Shown: positions 34,740 to 44,805, counted from the first letter of the stretch. The stretch: DNA of 64,000 bases from Amycolatopsis sp. FDAARGOS 1241 (GCF_016889705.1 NZ_CP069526.1:5394001-5458000), one strand, 5' to 3'. A program made the numbers and translations. The notes: generated by a model not told the origin, from the sequence alone.

Positions 34740-35373
34740 ACCCCGGACCGGCAGGCCGGGCGTTGCCGGCTCGGTCACCCCGACCGCGGACGTGCAGGTG
34801 CAGTCGCTGGGCGCGTCAGTGGTGCTCGCCGCGCGTGGCGAGTTCGATGTGCTCACCGTTCCGACGCTGCAGGAGGCGCTGGAGCAGGCCCTGGCGGGCA
34901 TGGAGCCGCTGTTCCGCTTTTTCACCGTCGTGGAGGCTCTGCCTGCCGCCGTGACCCTTCGGGTTCCTTCTGACACCGGCGATGTCTGGTTGCGCGTCAC
35001 CCGCAGCGCCACGCCAGTGGTGCCGTGTCCGACGTAGCTGGCGCTGCACACCGGGGTGGTGGCAGGAGAGGATGGAATAGATGCGGCCTGCCAACCACAG
35101 AAGTGCCCACGGATATACCGTCGGCACCGGCCCGCGGTCCATGGTGTCCTGGCCGAGGCGCCGCCGGTGCTGGTCATGGACCTGACCGGGACCGTGTTCT
35201 TCTCCTCCGTGGCGATCGGCGTCCTCATGGATGCCGTGCTCACTGCCGGCGAGCGCACCTGCGTGCGGGTCGTGGCCGCCCGGCCCATCCGCCGGACCCT
35301 GCAGATGCTGGGTCTGGACCCGCAATTCGACTACTTCGACACCACCCAGGAAGCCCTGACCGCCCCGGCCTGA
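34740..35373 (+). pseudogene. STAS anti-anti-sigma factor split by an in-frame insertion
   Basis: The N-terminal half reads VQVQSLGASVVLAARGEFDV and LTVPTLQEALEQALAG. The C-terminal half restarts in the same frame at about 35154 with EAPPVLVMDLTGTVFFSSVA, containing the region of the phosphorylatable Ser, then IGVLMDAVLTAGERTCVRVV and LQMLGLDPQFDYF. Between them lie 258 bp (34896-35153) that add a stop at 35035-35037. The intact gene would encode the partner of an RsbW-type kinase; the RsbW-like gene follows 100 bp downstream. Confidence 0.65.
34896..35153. mobile_element. 258-bp MITE-like insertion in the STAS gene
   Basis: CCTGGC occurs at 34890-34895 and again at 35148-35153, a possible target duplication. 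Inside the left end is GGGCATGGAGCCGC and the right end read inward is ACACCATGGACCGC, an imperfect inverted repeat. No transposase is encoded. The length is a multiple of three. Confidence 0.4.
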
Positions 35374-35476
35374 ATGATGGCCACCAAGGGTCGTGCATAT
35401 CCGCGCTACCGGGGGGGTATGCGAGGACGTGCACTACAAGCCCGCGAAGCAGCGGAGAATCAGGAGTGGCCGCGCG

Positions 35477-35899
35477 ATGTGCCCGGCAAGCGACCCGGCC
35501 GACAACCGTGCGCCGGCGTTGCATCTGCACCGCCCGGCCCGTCTCCAGGATGCCTCCGAGCTCAGATACGCCCTCACCGGCTGGGCCCGGACCCGAGACC
35601 TACCCGAGGCGCTGATCGCCGATCTCGAGCTCGCGGCCTACGAAGCGCTGGTCAACTCCGCCGAGCACGCCTACCCCGACGGCACCACCGGCACCCTCGA
35701 CCTGCACGCCCACCACGACGACCACACCGTGCGGGTCACCGTCACCGACCACGGCCAATGGCGGCCCCAGCCCGCCCCCGACCCCTTGCGCGGCCGCGGT
35801 CTCCCCCTGATCCACCTGCTGGCCGACCACGCCGACATCGCCCCGACCGACCAGGGCACCGTCATCACCATGGCTTGGCAGCTCACCCGCGACCGCTGA
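35477..35899 (+). CDS. RsbW-like anti-sigma factor / serine kinase (140 aa)
   Basis: HATPase_c fold of the GHKL type. N-box: LELAAYEALVNSAEHAYPDG (Glu and Asn present). G1 box: VTVTDHGQWRPQPAPDP. G2 region: RGRGLPLIHLLADHADIAPT, then the C-terminal strand GTVITMAWQLTRDR. It would sequester a SigB/SigF-type sigma factor or phosphorylate a STAS protein. ATG 35477 lies 10 bases after AGGAGT. The paralogue at 6655-7084 is frameshifted. The adjacent STAS partner is disrupted, so this switch may be locked or use another antagonist. Confidence 0.82.
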   Translation: MCPASDPADNRAPALHLHRPARLQDASELRYALTGWARTRDLPEALIADLELAAYEALVNSAEHAYPDGTTGTLDLHAHHDDHTVRVTVTDHGQWRPQPAPDPLRGRGLPLIHLLADHADIAPTDQGTVITMAWQLTRDR

Positions 35900-35989
35900 G
35901 CTACGCCGTGAAGCTGCGCGGAGTTGGACAGCTGACTGGATCACGCGAGCACTACGGCCTCCCAGGGGCGTTGCACCGCGGCTCCCATC

Positions 35990-36426
35990 GGCGATTTGTC
36001 TGGGAAAGGGGGGCCGCCGGGATACCGGAGAAACCTGCCAAGTGGGCGCGTAGCGCCTGGGCGGCGCGGCAAGCCGGCGACGGCCGGACTCGCCGGTTCG
36101 CGCTCGCCGGCCTGATCCACTGCGGTGTTTGCGACCGGCGGCTGGACTCGCACTGGAACCACGGGCGTCCGACCTACCGCTGCCGTCACGGCCATACCAG
36201 CACCCAGTGCGCTGGCCAGCCGCGGCCGAAGACGCTCTACATCCGCGAGGACCATCTCATCGATCAGATCAGCATCCGGCTCGGAGACCAGGTCAACGAT
36301 GACTACGCCACGCCCGAGCTTGACCGACCACGACACAGACTCGTGGCAGCAGCGCTGCGCAACTCAGGAAAGATCATCGTCTACGACGGCACCGGATGGC
36401 GACCACGGAAGACCGATTCGAGCTAG
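35990..36426 (+). pseudogene. Large serine recombinase, C-terminal zinc-ribbon fragment
   Basis: The frame contains RRFALAGLIHCGVCDRRLDS, HWNHGRPTYRCRHGHTSTQC and YIREDHLIDQISIRLGDQ. These are the recombinase zinc-beta-ribbon (CxxC...CxxG...C) and the coiled-coil entry. The catalytic N-terminal domain and the recombinase domain are missing; upstream codons are low-complexity. A leftover of an integrative element. Confidence 0.65.
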
Positions 36427-36541
36427 GTGTTGCGGGTCGTGACGTTGGTGTCGGCTGGCGGGGCCTGAAGATGGGGACGGGTCTTTCGGCGGCAGGATGA
36501 GAAGTGCGACCCACTCGTCCGCCGAGCAGAAAGGCCCGTCC

Positions 36542-37110
36542 ATGCACCACCGTAATGCCCCGCTGTCGCTCGAGGGCCGTCGCCGGCTCGTCGCGCGCTG
36601 CCAGACTCGCCGGATCGCCCACGTCGCCGCCGAGATGGGCATCTCCCGCCAATGCGCATCCAAGTGGGTCAACCGCTACCGGCGCCACGGCGAGACCGGC
36701 TTGCTCGACCGGCCCAGCGTCCCGCACCACCAGCCCATCCCCACCCCAGCCGTAGTGGTAACCCGGATCGAGCAGCTGCGCCGGCAGCGGAAATGGTCCG
36801 CTCGCCGGATCGCCACCGAACTGGCCGCCGACGGCACCACGATCTCGGTGCGCACCGTGGGCAGGCACCTGCTCCATCTCGGCCTGAACCGGCGCCGGTT
36901 CCTCGACCCGACCGGCGCCAGCAACGGGAGTCACGGCGGATTATCGCCCGCTGGCCCGGGCACATGATCCACCTCGACGTGAAAAAGACCGGCCGAATCC
37001 CCGATGGCGGCGGCTGGCGCGTCCACGGCAAAGGCAGCGACCGGGACCGGCTGATCGCCCGGGGCAAAAACCCGAGGCCAGCGGGCCCGCTACACCTACC
37101 TGCACTCCGC
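36542..37110 (+). pseudogene. IS481-family transposase, N-terminal two thirds, frameshifted
   Basis: ATG 36542 (after AAAGG) begins MHHRNAPLSLEGRRRLVARC, followed by HVAAEMGISRQCASKWVNRY, the HTH, and RKWSARRIATELAADG. After a frame change near 36925 it continues RRIIARWPGHMIHLDVKKTG, the start of the DDE core, with RIPDGGGWRVHGKGSDRDRL and ends near YTYLHSAM. TGTTGCGGGTCGTGACG at 36427 is the probable left end. Truncated by unrelated IS3 sequence. Confidence 0.75.
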
Positions 37111-37940
37111 CATGAAAACGTGGCGGACGTGTATTGCGTGCCGCGGTCGGAGTGAAACACCGCGCCCGGGTCGAGGTGTCCGTGGGTGATGGCCATGCCC
37201 AGGGCGTCGATGACCAAAGACTTCGATGTAGTTGGCGACGGCGAAGCGGGCACGGGCGCGGGTGGGGAACGGTTCGCGGTGATACATCTCGTTTTTCAGT
37301 GAGGCGAAGAACGACTCGGCAGCGGCGTTGTCCCAACACACCCCGGTCCGCCCGACACTGGCGCGGACGTGATTTTTCCTGCAGAACCGGGCCTCAGCCT
37401 TGAACTGCGCACTGAACCTCCGACGCTGCTCGGGCATACACACATCCTCTCAAACAAGAGGCCCAGTCCAAGATTCCGCCGAAGTACTCGAAGACCATCT
37501 CACCGCCACCGCAGCCTGAGGAAGCCCGCGCGTTCTTCGCCCGCCACGTCATCACCCACATCCACCGCCTCGTCACCGACATTCAAGGTTGGTGGATTCC
37601 TTCGGAGGCTCGCTTGGCACGGCCGGCCTTGTGAGAATCCGGTGGTGCCGGCGCCCGCTTGCCACCGCTGCTTGACCGATTGGGGTGAGGTGTACCAAGG
37701 ATCTTGGACTGGGCCAGGCTCGTGCGCATATGATCCGCTAACTGCCAACCGACGACCATCCGTGTGGCCAGGTCGATCACGGTCGCCAGATACAGCCACC
37801 CTTCACCCGTTTGGGGTTCGGTAGCCGAGGCTGCTGTGGAGTCGTTTCCGGTTGTAGAGCGGTGGGTGAACCCGATCGCGATTCGGGCGGTTTCGTCGGG
37901 CAGGGCTTCGGTGTAGGCCAGGCGGGAGTAGCCGTCGACT
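37111..37940. mobile_element. Mosaic of permuted IS3 and IS481 pieces
   Basis: Minus strand 37443-37240: an OrfA start MPEQRRRFSAQFKAEA fused to the OrfB C-terminal block VGRTGVCWDNAAAESFFASL. Then 37235-37112: LVIDALGMAITHGHLDPGAV, FHSDRGTQYTSATF, an OrfB block that should precede it. Plus strand 37470-37590: PEEARAFFARHVITHIHRLV (IS481-like). Minus strand 37940-37700: DGYSRLAYTEALPDE (IS481) and PQTGEGWLYLATVID with TRMVVGWQLADHMRTSLAQ (IS3). Nothing here is functional. Confidence 0.65.
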
Positions 37941-38183
37941 GTGCAGATGGTGATCGAGACTGGCAAGCCGGTGGCTGAGGTCGCGCGTGATCTGGGAATC
38001 AACGCGGGCACGCTAGCCAACTGGGTCAACGCGTGGCGGCGAGAGAACCCTGGACCTGAGCAGCCGGTGAGTCCGTTCGAGCGTGCTCGGGTGGCTGAGA
38101 TGGAAGACGAGATCCGCCGGTTGCGGATGGAAAACGAGTTCCTGAAAAAAGCCGCGGCCTTCTTCGCTCGGACGTCGCAGTAG
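37941..38183 (+). pseudogene. IS3-family OrfA, N-terminally truncated
   Basis: Reads ETGKPVAEVARDLGINAGTL (HTH), NWVNAWRRENPG and the leucine-zipper end RVAEMEDEIRRLRMENEFLK with KAAAFFA. Intact OrfA proteins have about 15 more residues at the N-terminus. It lies 14 bp upstream of an OrfB start on the same strand. Confidence 0.75.
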
Positions 38184-38197
38184 CCGAGCGCTGCGCC

Positions 38198-38605
38198 GTG
38201 ATCGACGCGGAGAAGGCCCACTATCCGATCACCTGGATGTGCCGGCTGCTCGGGGTGCCACGCTCGTCGTTTTATGCCTGGCGCCAACGGGTAGACACCG
38301 AGACCGCCACCCAGGCCCGCCGCCGCGAGTTGAGCACCCACGTGACCCGAGTGTTCACCCAGGGACGGGGCACCTACGGCTGCCGCCAGGTCGCCGCCCA
38401 GCTCAACCGGGAAGGCCACGCATGCAGCGTCGGGTTGGTCGCCGACGTGATGCGTGAACTCGGGCTGGCCGGATGTCAGCCACGGGCCTACAAACGCACC
38501 ACGGTGCCCGGCGAAGAGCCGGTGCACAGCCCGGACTTGATCGGTCGCGCGTTCACCGCGCAGGCGCCGGGGCGGCGGCTGGTCGGCGACATCACCTACC
38601 TGAAG
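38198..38605 (+). pseudogene. IS3-family OrfB, truncated before the DDE core
   Basis: Reads MIDAEKAHYPITWMCRLLGV, PRSSFYAWRQRV, TQGRGTYGCRQVAAQLNREG and GRAFTAQAPGRRLVGDITYL. After DITYL (near 38605) the sequence switches abruptly to a copy of a zinc-finger gene's 3' end. The rest of the DDE domain is partly found inverted at about 37.7 kb. Confidence 0.75.
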
Positions 38606-38815
38606 GTCATCGCTGGTGCCGTGACTGTCAGTGCGCAGTCACGGTGGCTATCGACGAGCTCACTGGCGACGCGACAATGGCTTGCCCGCGCTGCCGCCGC
38701 ACCCCCAAGGGCATCGCCACTCGCCAGATTGTGAGCGCCTGCCGGGCCAGCCTCGCCACTGTCCACGCCCACCGCGCTCAGCCGGCACCCAGTATGCTGC
38801 ATTTCGGCGAGCGGC
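38606..38815 (+). repeat. About 210-bp copy of the 3' end of the gene at 48618
   Basis: Encodes GHRWCRDCQCAVTVAIDELT, GDATMACPRCRRTPKGIA and QPAPSMLHFGER. It is an inverted copy of 48629-48838 with a few substitutions (e.g. GCGACGCG against GCGACGTG). It joins the truncated OrfB on the left and the IS5 copy on the right. Confidence 0.75.
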
Positions 38816-38818
38816 TAA

Positions 38819-39686
38819 GAGCTTGTCTCATTTGGCGAGTTTCTTGTGGCAGGTGATGGTGGCGGCGAGGGTGAGGAAGGCGAGGTAGTGGCCGGCTTTG
38901 CGTTCGTAGCGGATGGTCAGTCGCCGGTAGCCGGTCAGCCAGGCGATGGACCGTTCGATCACCCACCGGTGTTTGCCGAGTTTCTCGGCGGATTCGATGC
39001 CCTTGCGGGCGATGCGCGGGACGATCCCGCGCTGGCGCAGCCAGGCGCACAGGGCGGGGATGTCGTAGGCCTTGTCGGCGTGGAGTTTGGCCGGTTTCCG
39101 GCGCCGCGGTCCGCGGCGCGATCGGATCGGCGGCAGCGCGTTGACCAGAGGTCTGAGCGCGTGGCTGTCGTGAGTGTTGGCCGCGGAGATCGCGACGGTC
39201 AGGGGCAGCCCGGCCCCGTCGGACAGTACGTGGATCTTCGAGCCCGGTTTGCCGCGGTCGACCGGGCTCGGACCGGTCAGACCGCCCCCCTTTTGGCCCT
39301 GACGGATGCTCCGTCGAGGACCGCGCGAGACCAGTCGATCAAACCCCGGCCGCCCAGTTCGTCCAGCACTGCCTGATGCAACTGCCGCCACAGCCCGGCC
39401 TCGGTCCATTCGGTGAACGTCCGGTGCGCCGTGGGCACCGATACCCCGAACGAGGGCGGCAGGTGCCGCCACGCACAACCACTGGTCAACACGAACACGA
39501 TCGCCGTGAACACCGCCCGCGGATCAGTCCGCGCACGACCACCACCCTGCGGACGCTCCTTTGCCGGCGGGACCAGCGGTTCCACCAACGCCCACAAGTC
39601 ATCGGGCACCAGCCGTTGCGACAGCGAGTCGATCACGGTACAAGATCATTGCAGCCCAGCGGGAAAGATCCAAACGAGACACGCTC
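38819..39686 (-). mobile_element. IS5-family (IS427-like) insertion sequence, copy 1, 868 bp
   Basis: Terminal inverted repeats GAGCTTGTCTCATTTGG and GAGCGTGTCTCGTTTGG (15 of 17 match). Flanked by TAA on both sides (38816-38818 and 39687-39689). Complete, with two overlapping transposase frames. The right end lies 44 bp before the polymorphic-toxin ATG, so it may have replaced or supplied that promoter. Confidence 0.92.
38828..39636 (-). CDS. IS5-family transposase, two frames joined by -1 frameshift
   Basis: OrfA (from 39636) reads MIDSLSQRLVPDDLWALVEP, TSGCAWRHLPPSFGVSVPTA and IDWSRAVLDGASVRAKRG, whose LDGASV holds the first catalytic Asp. OrfB in the -1 frame continues from QKGGGLTGPSPVDRGKPGSK, with ISAANTHDSHALRPLV, KLHADKAYDIPAL, whose Asp is catalytic, and RWVIERSIAWLTGYRRLTIR, with the catalytic Glu, ending HKKLAK. 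The run AAAAGGGGGG (minus strand, 39285-39294) is a plausible slippery site; IS427-group elements make the full transposase by frameshifting. Total about 269 aa. Confidence 0.88.
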
Positions 39687-39730
39687 TAAGCCTCTACGGC
39701 GATTCTCGTTAGCTCTTGGGGGATTGAGGA

Positions 39731-42700
39731 ATGCGTTCGTCTGTCAGACGTCTTTTAGCTGTCTTTTGTGTTACCGCAATACTCACCTCAGCGAACGATG
39801 TGGTCGCTGCGCTGCCTGCGTCCGCCGACACACCGAGCGGGGCGACAGTCTTCACGCCACCCGCCGACAGAACTAAGGTAGAGGTGTTGTGGAGGCTCGG
39901 CGGCCCGGTCACTCGCGCCGATGCGGCCAAGGCACTGACTGGTTCCGATGCCGATGTCGCCACCTTCCTTGATACACGGCTTCAACAGGACCTCGCCATA
40001 GATCGCGACGTGCGCGTCAATCAGATGATGTCCGCGGGCGGAGCCTCCACCAAGATGGCAGCGCAGCAAGCGCTCGACGCTGGCACCGACGATGCACTGG
40101 TTCAGTTCCTAGGTGAAGGTTGGAAAGCGCCCTACGAGATTGACCTGACCTTGCGGGTCAACCAGGTGATGTCCGCAGGTGGCACGCAAGTCAAAAAGGC
40201 TGCCCAAGCCGCACTGGACGCAGGGACCAAAGACGCACTGACCCAGTTCCTCGCGAGCGGCTGGCGGACTCCGTTCGGGATCGACCAGAGCGTTCGGGTC
40301 AACCAGGCTATGTCGGCAGGCGGCCCGGAGGTGAAGAAGGTTGCCCAGCAGGCTCTGGACGCCGGGACTGCGGACGCGCTGACGCAGTTCCTGGATATCG
40401 ATCTGCCGGTCGCGCAGGCCCGTGACGCCGAAACCACGAACATCACGCAGTTGGCCGCGACTGCCACCAACGCGGCGACGCAGGCCGCAACCGAGACTGC
40501 CGCTGCACAAGCCGCGTCCGACCGCGCGGTCGCAGAAGCCGCGGCTGCGCAGACTGCAGCCCAGGCAGCCAAGGACGCGGCTGCGGCCGCCCAAGGTCAC
40601 GCTGGCCAGGCCACCGATGCCGCAAATCGTGCTGCGGTGGCTGCTCAACGCGCAGCTGCGACCGCTCGCGAGGCGATAAGTGCCTCGAACGCCGCTGCTG
40701 CGGCGGCCACCACTGCTGCCGCTGCTGCGTCCCGTGCGGCCGCAGCAGCGGGTGCAGCCGGCCGAGCCGCGTCGAGTGCCTACGACGCCGCCGCGCTTGC
40801 CGTGGCGGACAGAAAGAATGCGGACGGCGCCAAGTTCGCGGCGCAAGTCGCGCGAGATGCGGCTAACGCGGCGAGCACCGCGGCTAACGCGGCGGACTGG
40901 GCCAGGACTGCTGCGCAACAAGCCGGGGCGGCGGGAGATGCCGCGAAGGACGCCGCTGCTCAGTCCGTGACGGCCGCCGATGCTGCGACTGATGCGGCCA
41001 ATAGTGCCGCTGCCGCCGGCGCAGATGCGCGCGAAGCGCAGGCAGCCGCCGCGCGTGCCCGTGCTCAAGCAGCGCGTTCGGTCGCCGCGGCCAACGCCAC
41101 TCAAAATTGGGCCAACCAGGCTGCAACGAACGCCGGTCAGGCCGCGGCCGCGGCCCGCGCGGCCGGCACCGACGCCACGAATGCGGCGCTGGCAGCAGAT
41201 GACGCCGCCGCCCACGCTGGCGAAGCGGCTGACGCGGCCCAGAAGGCTACTGATCACGCAAATGCTGCAACCGCCGCGGCGAACTCCGCCACCACCGCCA
41301 CTAACCAGGCGATCGAAATCGCTACCGCCGCCCGGAAGGCCGATGCGGACCGGATCGCGCTCGCCGGACAGCAAGCCGATGACACCGCCAAAGACGCCCT
41401 CGCCGTGTCCTCGACAATTCCGACACCGCCGCGCTGGGACCTTGATCAGGCCAGCCTGTGGAACGCCGAAACCAACAGGCTGATCGCCGAAGCGAACGCG
41501 CCCGGCACTGATCCGGCGACCGTAGCTAACGATGCCCGTAAGGTCGCGCTGACCTTGGCCACCGGCGGCGGATCGTGGACTCAGGCCGCGGCGACTGCTG
41601 CCCTGGGAAGCACCGATGATCAAGCGGCCGACTTCATCAAGTCCGGTCTGTCTGCAGCCGCCGGTCAAGACGACCGGGTGATTCTCGGTGATCTCATCGC
41701 TAACGGCACTGCGGCTTTTCGGCAGGCAGCCTCCGCGGCACTGGCTGGCTCAGACGCCGACGTCCAGACTTTCCTGCGAAACCGCGACTACCCGGGGCGC
41801 GAGCAGGATGACGAACTCCAGGTGAACCAGATCATGTCGGCCGCACGCGAGGCCGGACAGAGCACCGTCGTACAGCAGGCGCAGAAAGCGCTCGATGCGA
41901 ACACTGACCAGGCTTTGCGTCAATTCCTGGATACTGATCAGTACACGGCGGCGGGCATTGACGACAACGTCAAGGCCAACCAGATCATGTCGGCGGCCAA
42001 GGCATCAGGAGCCCAAGAGCTCGCAGCTGCTGCGCAAGCCGCGATCGACGGGCCAGCGGATCTGTTGCATCAGTTCCTGACCGTCGGACAATACGAGGCC
42101 GCGCGCCGCGATCAGAACACAGCTGCGCACAACGCTGCCATCGACGCACTGATCGCCCAGGCGTCCAGCGCTGCTGCCGACGCGAGACAGCACGCCAACG
42201 ACGCGCAAGCAGCTGCAGCTCGGGCGCGTAACGCGGCTCAGGAAGCCGCCGACTATGCGAACCAGGCTGCGGCAGCGGCGAACGAGGCCGCGGGCTACGC
42301 CACACAGGCGCAGGCGGCCGCCGAACGCGCGGCTGTTTCCGCGCAGCAGGCCCAGCAATCTGCGACCACCGCTGCGCGGGCAGCTGCCTCCGCCGTTGCG
42401 TCGGCGGACCAAGCTACTCGATCTGCACTGTCTGCACAACGCTCGGCTCAGCTCGCGGCAGACTATGCACAGCAAGCAAGCGATTCGGCTGACATCGCCT
42501 GGGACGCGGCGGTCAAAGCAGGTCAAGACGCCGACGACGCCGCCGCAGCGGCCAGGGAGGCTTGGCAGGCGGTCGTCACCAAGGCTGAGACCGAGAAGCA
42601 GCAACTGATCGACAGCCGCACGGCGAGCTGCCACAATCGTGCACCGATTTCTGGTGCAGGTTCGGCCAACCCCATCCAGTCACCACTCAGCGAAGCAGAC

Positions 42701-43832
42701 TGCGTACTTCTCGTCACCGGAACGGACGCCGACCGCGAGAAGATATTCGGCCAGCTGGAGCAAATGTGCCGGGAAGCGAACGACGGCGACACCGACCTGA
42801 TCAACCAGTGCTTGGACCCGGACAACCTGTGGAGTCCCGACTTCGACCCGTTCGTCGATCCCGAGAGGGTTTTGTCGGAGCGGACTGTCATCGGCCCGCC
42901 AGTGGAAGGAGAAGCGCTGGCCGGGCTCGAAGAACTGCTCGGTATCGCCGAAGAAGGAACCCAGGCGATCTCGGTGGCGGCCGAGGCGAGCAGGCTCGCT
43001 CAACCGGGCGACCATCGACCAGAGGCTGCTCAGCGAGGACGCCGCATTGGCGGAGAGGGCAGAGGCTCTGGCCAAGGACCCAGCGTGCCTCAACAGCTTC
43101 ACCGGTGACACAAGGGTGCTGATGGGCGACGGTACTAACAAGCCCATCAAGGACGTGGCGATTGGGGGCCCGGTCGCCAACGCTGATCCCGAAAGCTCTC
43201 GGCTTCAGGTGCACCTCGTAGCTGCCCTGCACGTCACCGACAACGACACGGACTTCGACGATCTGACAGTCAGCACGCCCGCGGGGCCGAAGACGATCAC
43301 GACCACTGCGCACCACCTGTTCTGGAGCGCCACTCTCCACCGCTGGCTCGACGCAGCCGCTCTGAAGGTGGGCGAACAGCTCACCACCCCCGGCGATGGG
43401 CGTGCCTCGGTCGTCGCGAACCGCCAGTACACCGGTGCTAACAGGACCTAAAACCTGACCGTTGACGCGGTTCACACATACTACGTCCTAGCTGGCGATA
43501 CCCCCATACTTGTCCACAACTGCGGCGTCGCACCCAACGTCACGGAAAGTGGCCTGGATCACTCCTTTGACCGTCACGCACAGCAGTGGTTCGGCGGTCA
43601 GCCGACCCGTGCAGCTAACATGGCTGAGTGGCGCAGCATTATCGAGCGCGCAGCAGGGAGTTCGAAGGTGATCCCATGGAGTTCCGGTTCCGCGAAAACG
43701 TGGGCCTACGTCTCACGCATCGACGGCAAGTGGTTCGTGGCACAATTCGACCGAGCGACCGGTGACCTTGTTACCGCTTTTGTGCCGAACAACGGACAGA
43801 TAAGCGCCATGCTTCGCCTGATGGGGCAATGA
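39731..43832 (+). pseudogene. Secreted ALF-repeat/Hint polymorphic toxin, broken at the Hint module
   Basis: Sec signal peptide (1-32, RRLLAVFCVTAIL core). ALF repeats at about 62-225 (VNQMMSAGGASTKMAAQQAL and two close repeats ending ALTQFL). Ala-rich coiled coil at 235-560; second ALF group at about 613-783; second Ala-rich coil at 797-943. At 43001-43008 one extra base shifts the frame, so the uninterrupted product ends at 43108. In the next frame the Hint domain reads CLNSFTGDTRVLMGDGTNKP, TTTAHHLFW, then TAA at 43449 where Tyr is expected, then NLTVDAVHTYYVLAGDTPIL and VHNC. A tip of about 100 aa follows (HSFDRHAQQWFGG, KVIPWSSG, LVTAFVPNNGQISAML). Toxin class unassigned. The GGGGGATTGAGGA leader gives a ribosome-binding site. 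Confidence 0.8.
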
Positions 43833-43833
43833 C

Positions 43834-44604
43834 GTGGCCGATCTCCTGTACCCAGAACCGCCGCATCTGATGATCGCCGTCTACGATGATCGCCCTGAAG
43901 AAAGAACCTTTCAGCTGTTGTTTGAGGCTTCACGCGAACTCGAATGCGAGCCCAACGGGTTGCTCGAAGTCTCGCCGCGCGACCTGGAGTTCGATTTCTT
44001 GTCGGATGTGGGTTCCATGCGCCAGCGGCTGCAGGTCGGTTCGGATCGGCTCGCAGACTTGGTCGCGGGGGCCGACCCGGTGTCGCGAGTGGTCAAGGCC
44101 GGGCTGACGCATCGCAAGCTCGGCAGGATGATCGTCGAGTACCTCCCTCGCCGAGGAGGCGATCGCCACCCGATCGCAGTGTCAATGAGTGCCGCGACTC
44201 TCGGGCTGCCGGATTCCCTGTGGGCGAAAAAAGACCGGAGCGCGGCCAAACGTATCGCGGACTGGAGCCGGGAAGCACTAGAACTTGCGTCGTCGAAGTG
44301 TGACCCCCTGTATGGCGGCATCGCAGTCGAGATGACACTGCCCTCACCGTCTTCGTTGTCGACGACACAGAGCAAAGTCCCTAGCGAGCTGTTCGTGTCT
44401 AGGCGACTGACGGACCGTGACCAGTCTCTTGTCGATCGCCTGCGGCAAGTGTTCGCAGACGGTGAGGTCACGAATTGGCGCAACGGGCTGTTCTGCGCAG
44501 GATGGGCGCCCTACGTTTCAGGTGGACAGGGAATAACCGATTTGGCAGATACACGGGGACGGGCAAGCAAACTCGTGAAGCAGGCTGTCTCCGCCGGCAG
44601 ATGA
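43834..44604 (+). CDS. Candidate immunity protein for the adjacent toxin tip (256 aa)
   Basis: GTG 43834 follows the toxin TGA after one base, the usual toxin-immunity layout. The soluble protein begins with ADLLYPEPPHLMIAVYDD, then TFQLLFEASRELECEPNG, SRVVKAGLTHRKLGRMIVEY, AAKRIADWSREALELASSK and FCAGWAPYVSGGQGI. No signal peptide, as expected for a cytosolic immunity protein. No named family recognised. Intact, although the toxin gene is broken. Confidence 0.65.
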   Translation: MADLLYPEPPHLMIAVYDDRPEERTFQLLFEASRELECEPNGLLEVSPRDLEFDFLSDVGSMRQRLQVGSDRLADLVAGADPVSRVVKAGLTHRKLGRMIVEYLPRRGGDRHPIAVSMSAATLGLPDSLWAKKDRSAAKRIADWSREALELASSKCDPLYGGIAVEMTLPSPSSLSTTQSKVPSELFVSRRLTDRDQSLVDRLRQVFADGEVTNWRNGLFCAGWAPYVSGGQGITDLADTRGRASKLVKQAVSAGR

Positions 44605-44634
44605 GCTGCGAGTACGACGGTACTCTGACCTTAA

Positions 44635-44805
44635 CCAAGCGCCGCCGTCGACGACGATGGTTCCGGAACGCGCTTCGAACTCGAACCCAGCTTGCGCCAC
44701 GTCGCCGAGTACAAGATGGGGCCGAAGTTTGCTCTTGCTGCCGACGGCCCGACAGTTGTCCGGCTCAGCGTGATCATGCCGTTGGACAAATCTTCCACTT
44801 CCTAA
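44635..44805 (+). pseudogene. C-terminal fragment of an unknown protein
   Basis: An open frame from a TAA at 44632 gives AAVDDDGSGTRFELEPSLRH, VAEYKMGPKFALAADGPTVV and RLSVIMPLDKSSTS, then TAA. Sense-like composition, no start codon. Perhaps the end of another immunity or cargo gene. 44806-45128 holds nothing I can support. Confidence 0.35.

Noticed and set aside
40109..41668. 519-codon minus-strand ORF inside the toxin gene
   Set aside because: Gly/Arg/Ser-rich antisense of Ala-rich repeats; the plus strand has signal peptide and repeat structure.
39685..43110. Ala-rich repeats read as a possible tandem-repeat or CRISPR-like array
   Set aside because: The periodicity is at protein level (coiled coil and ALF repeats); DNA copies are diverged and have no constant spacer length.
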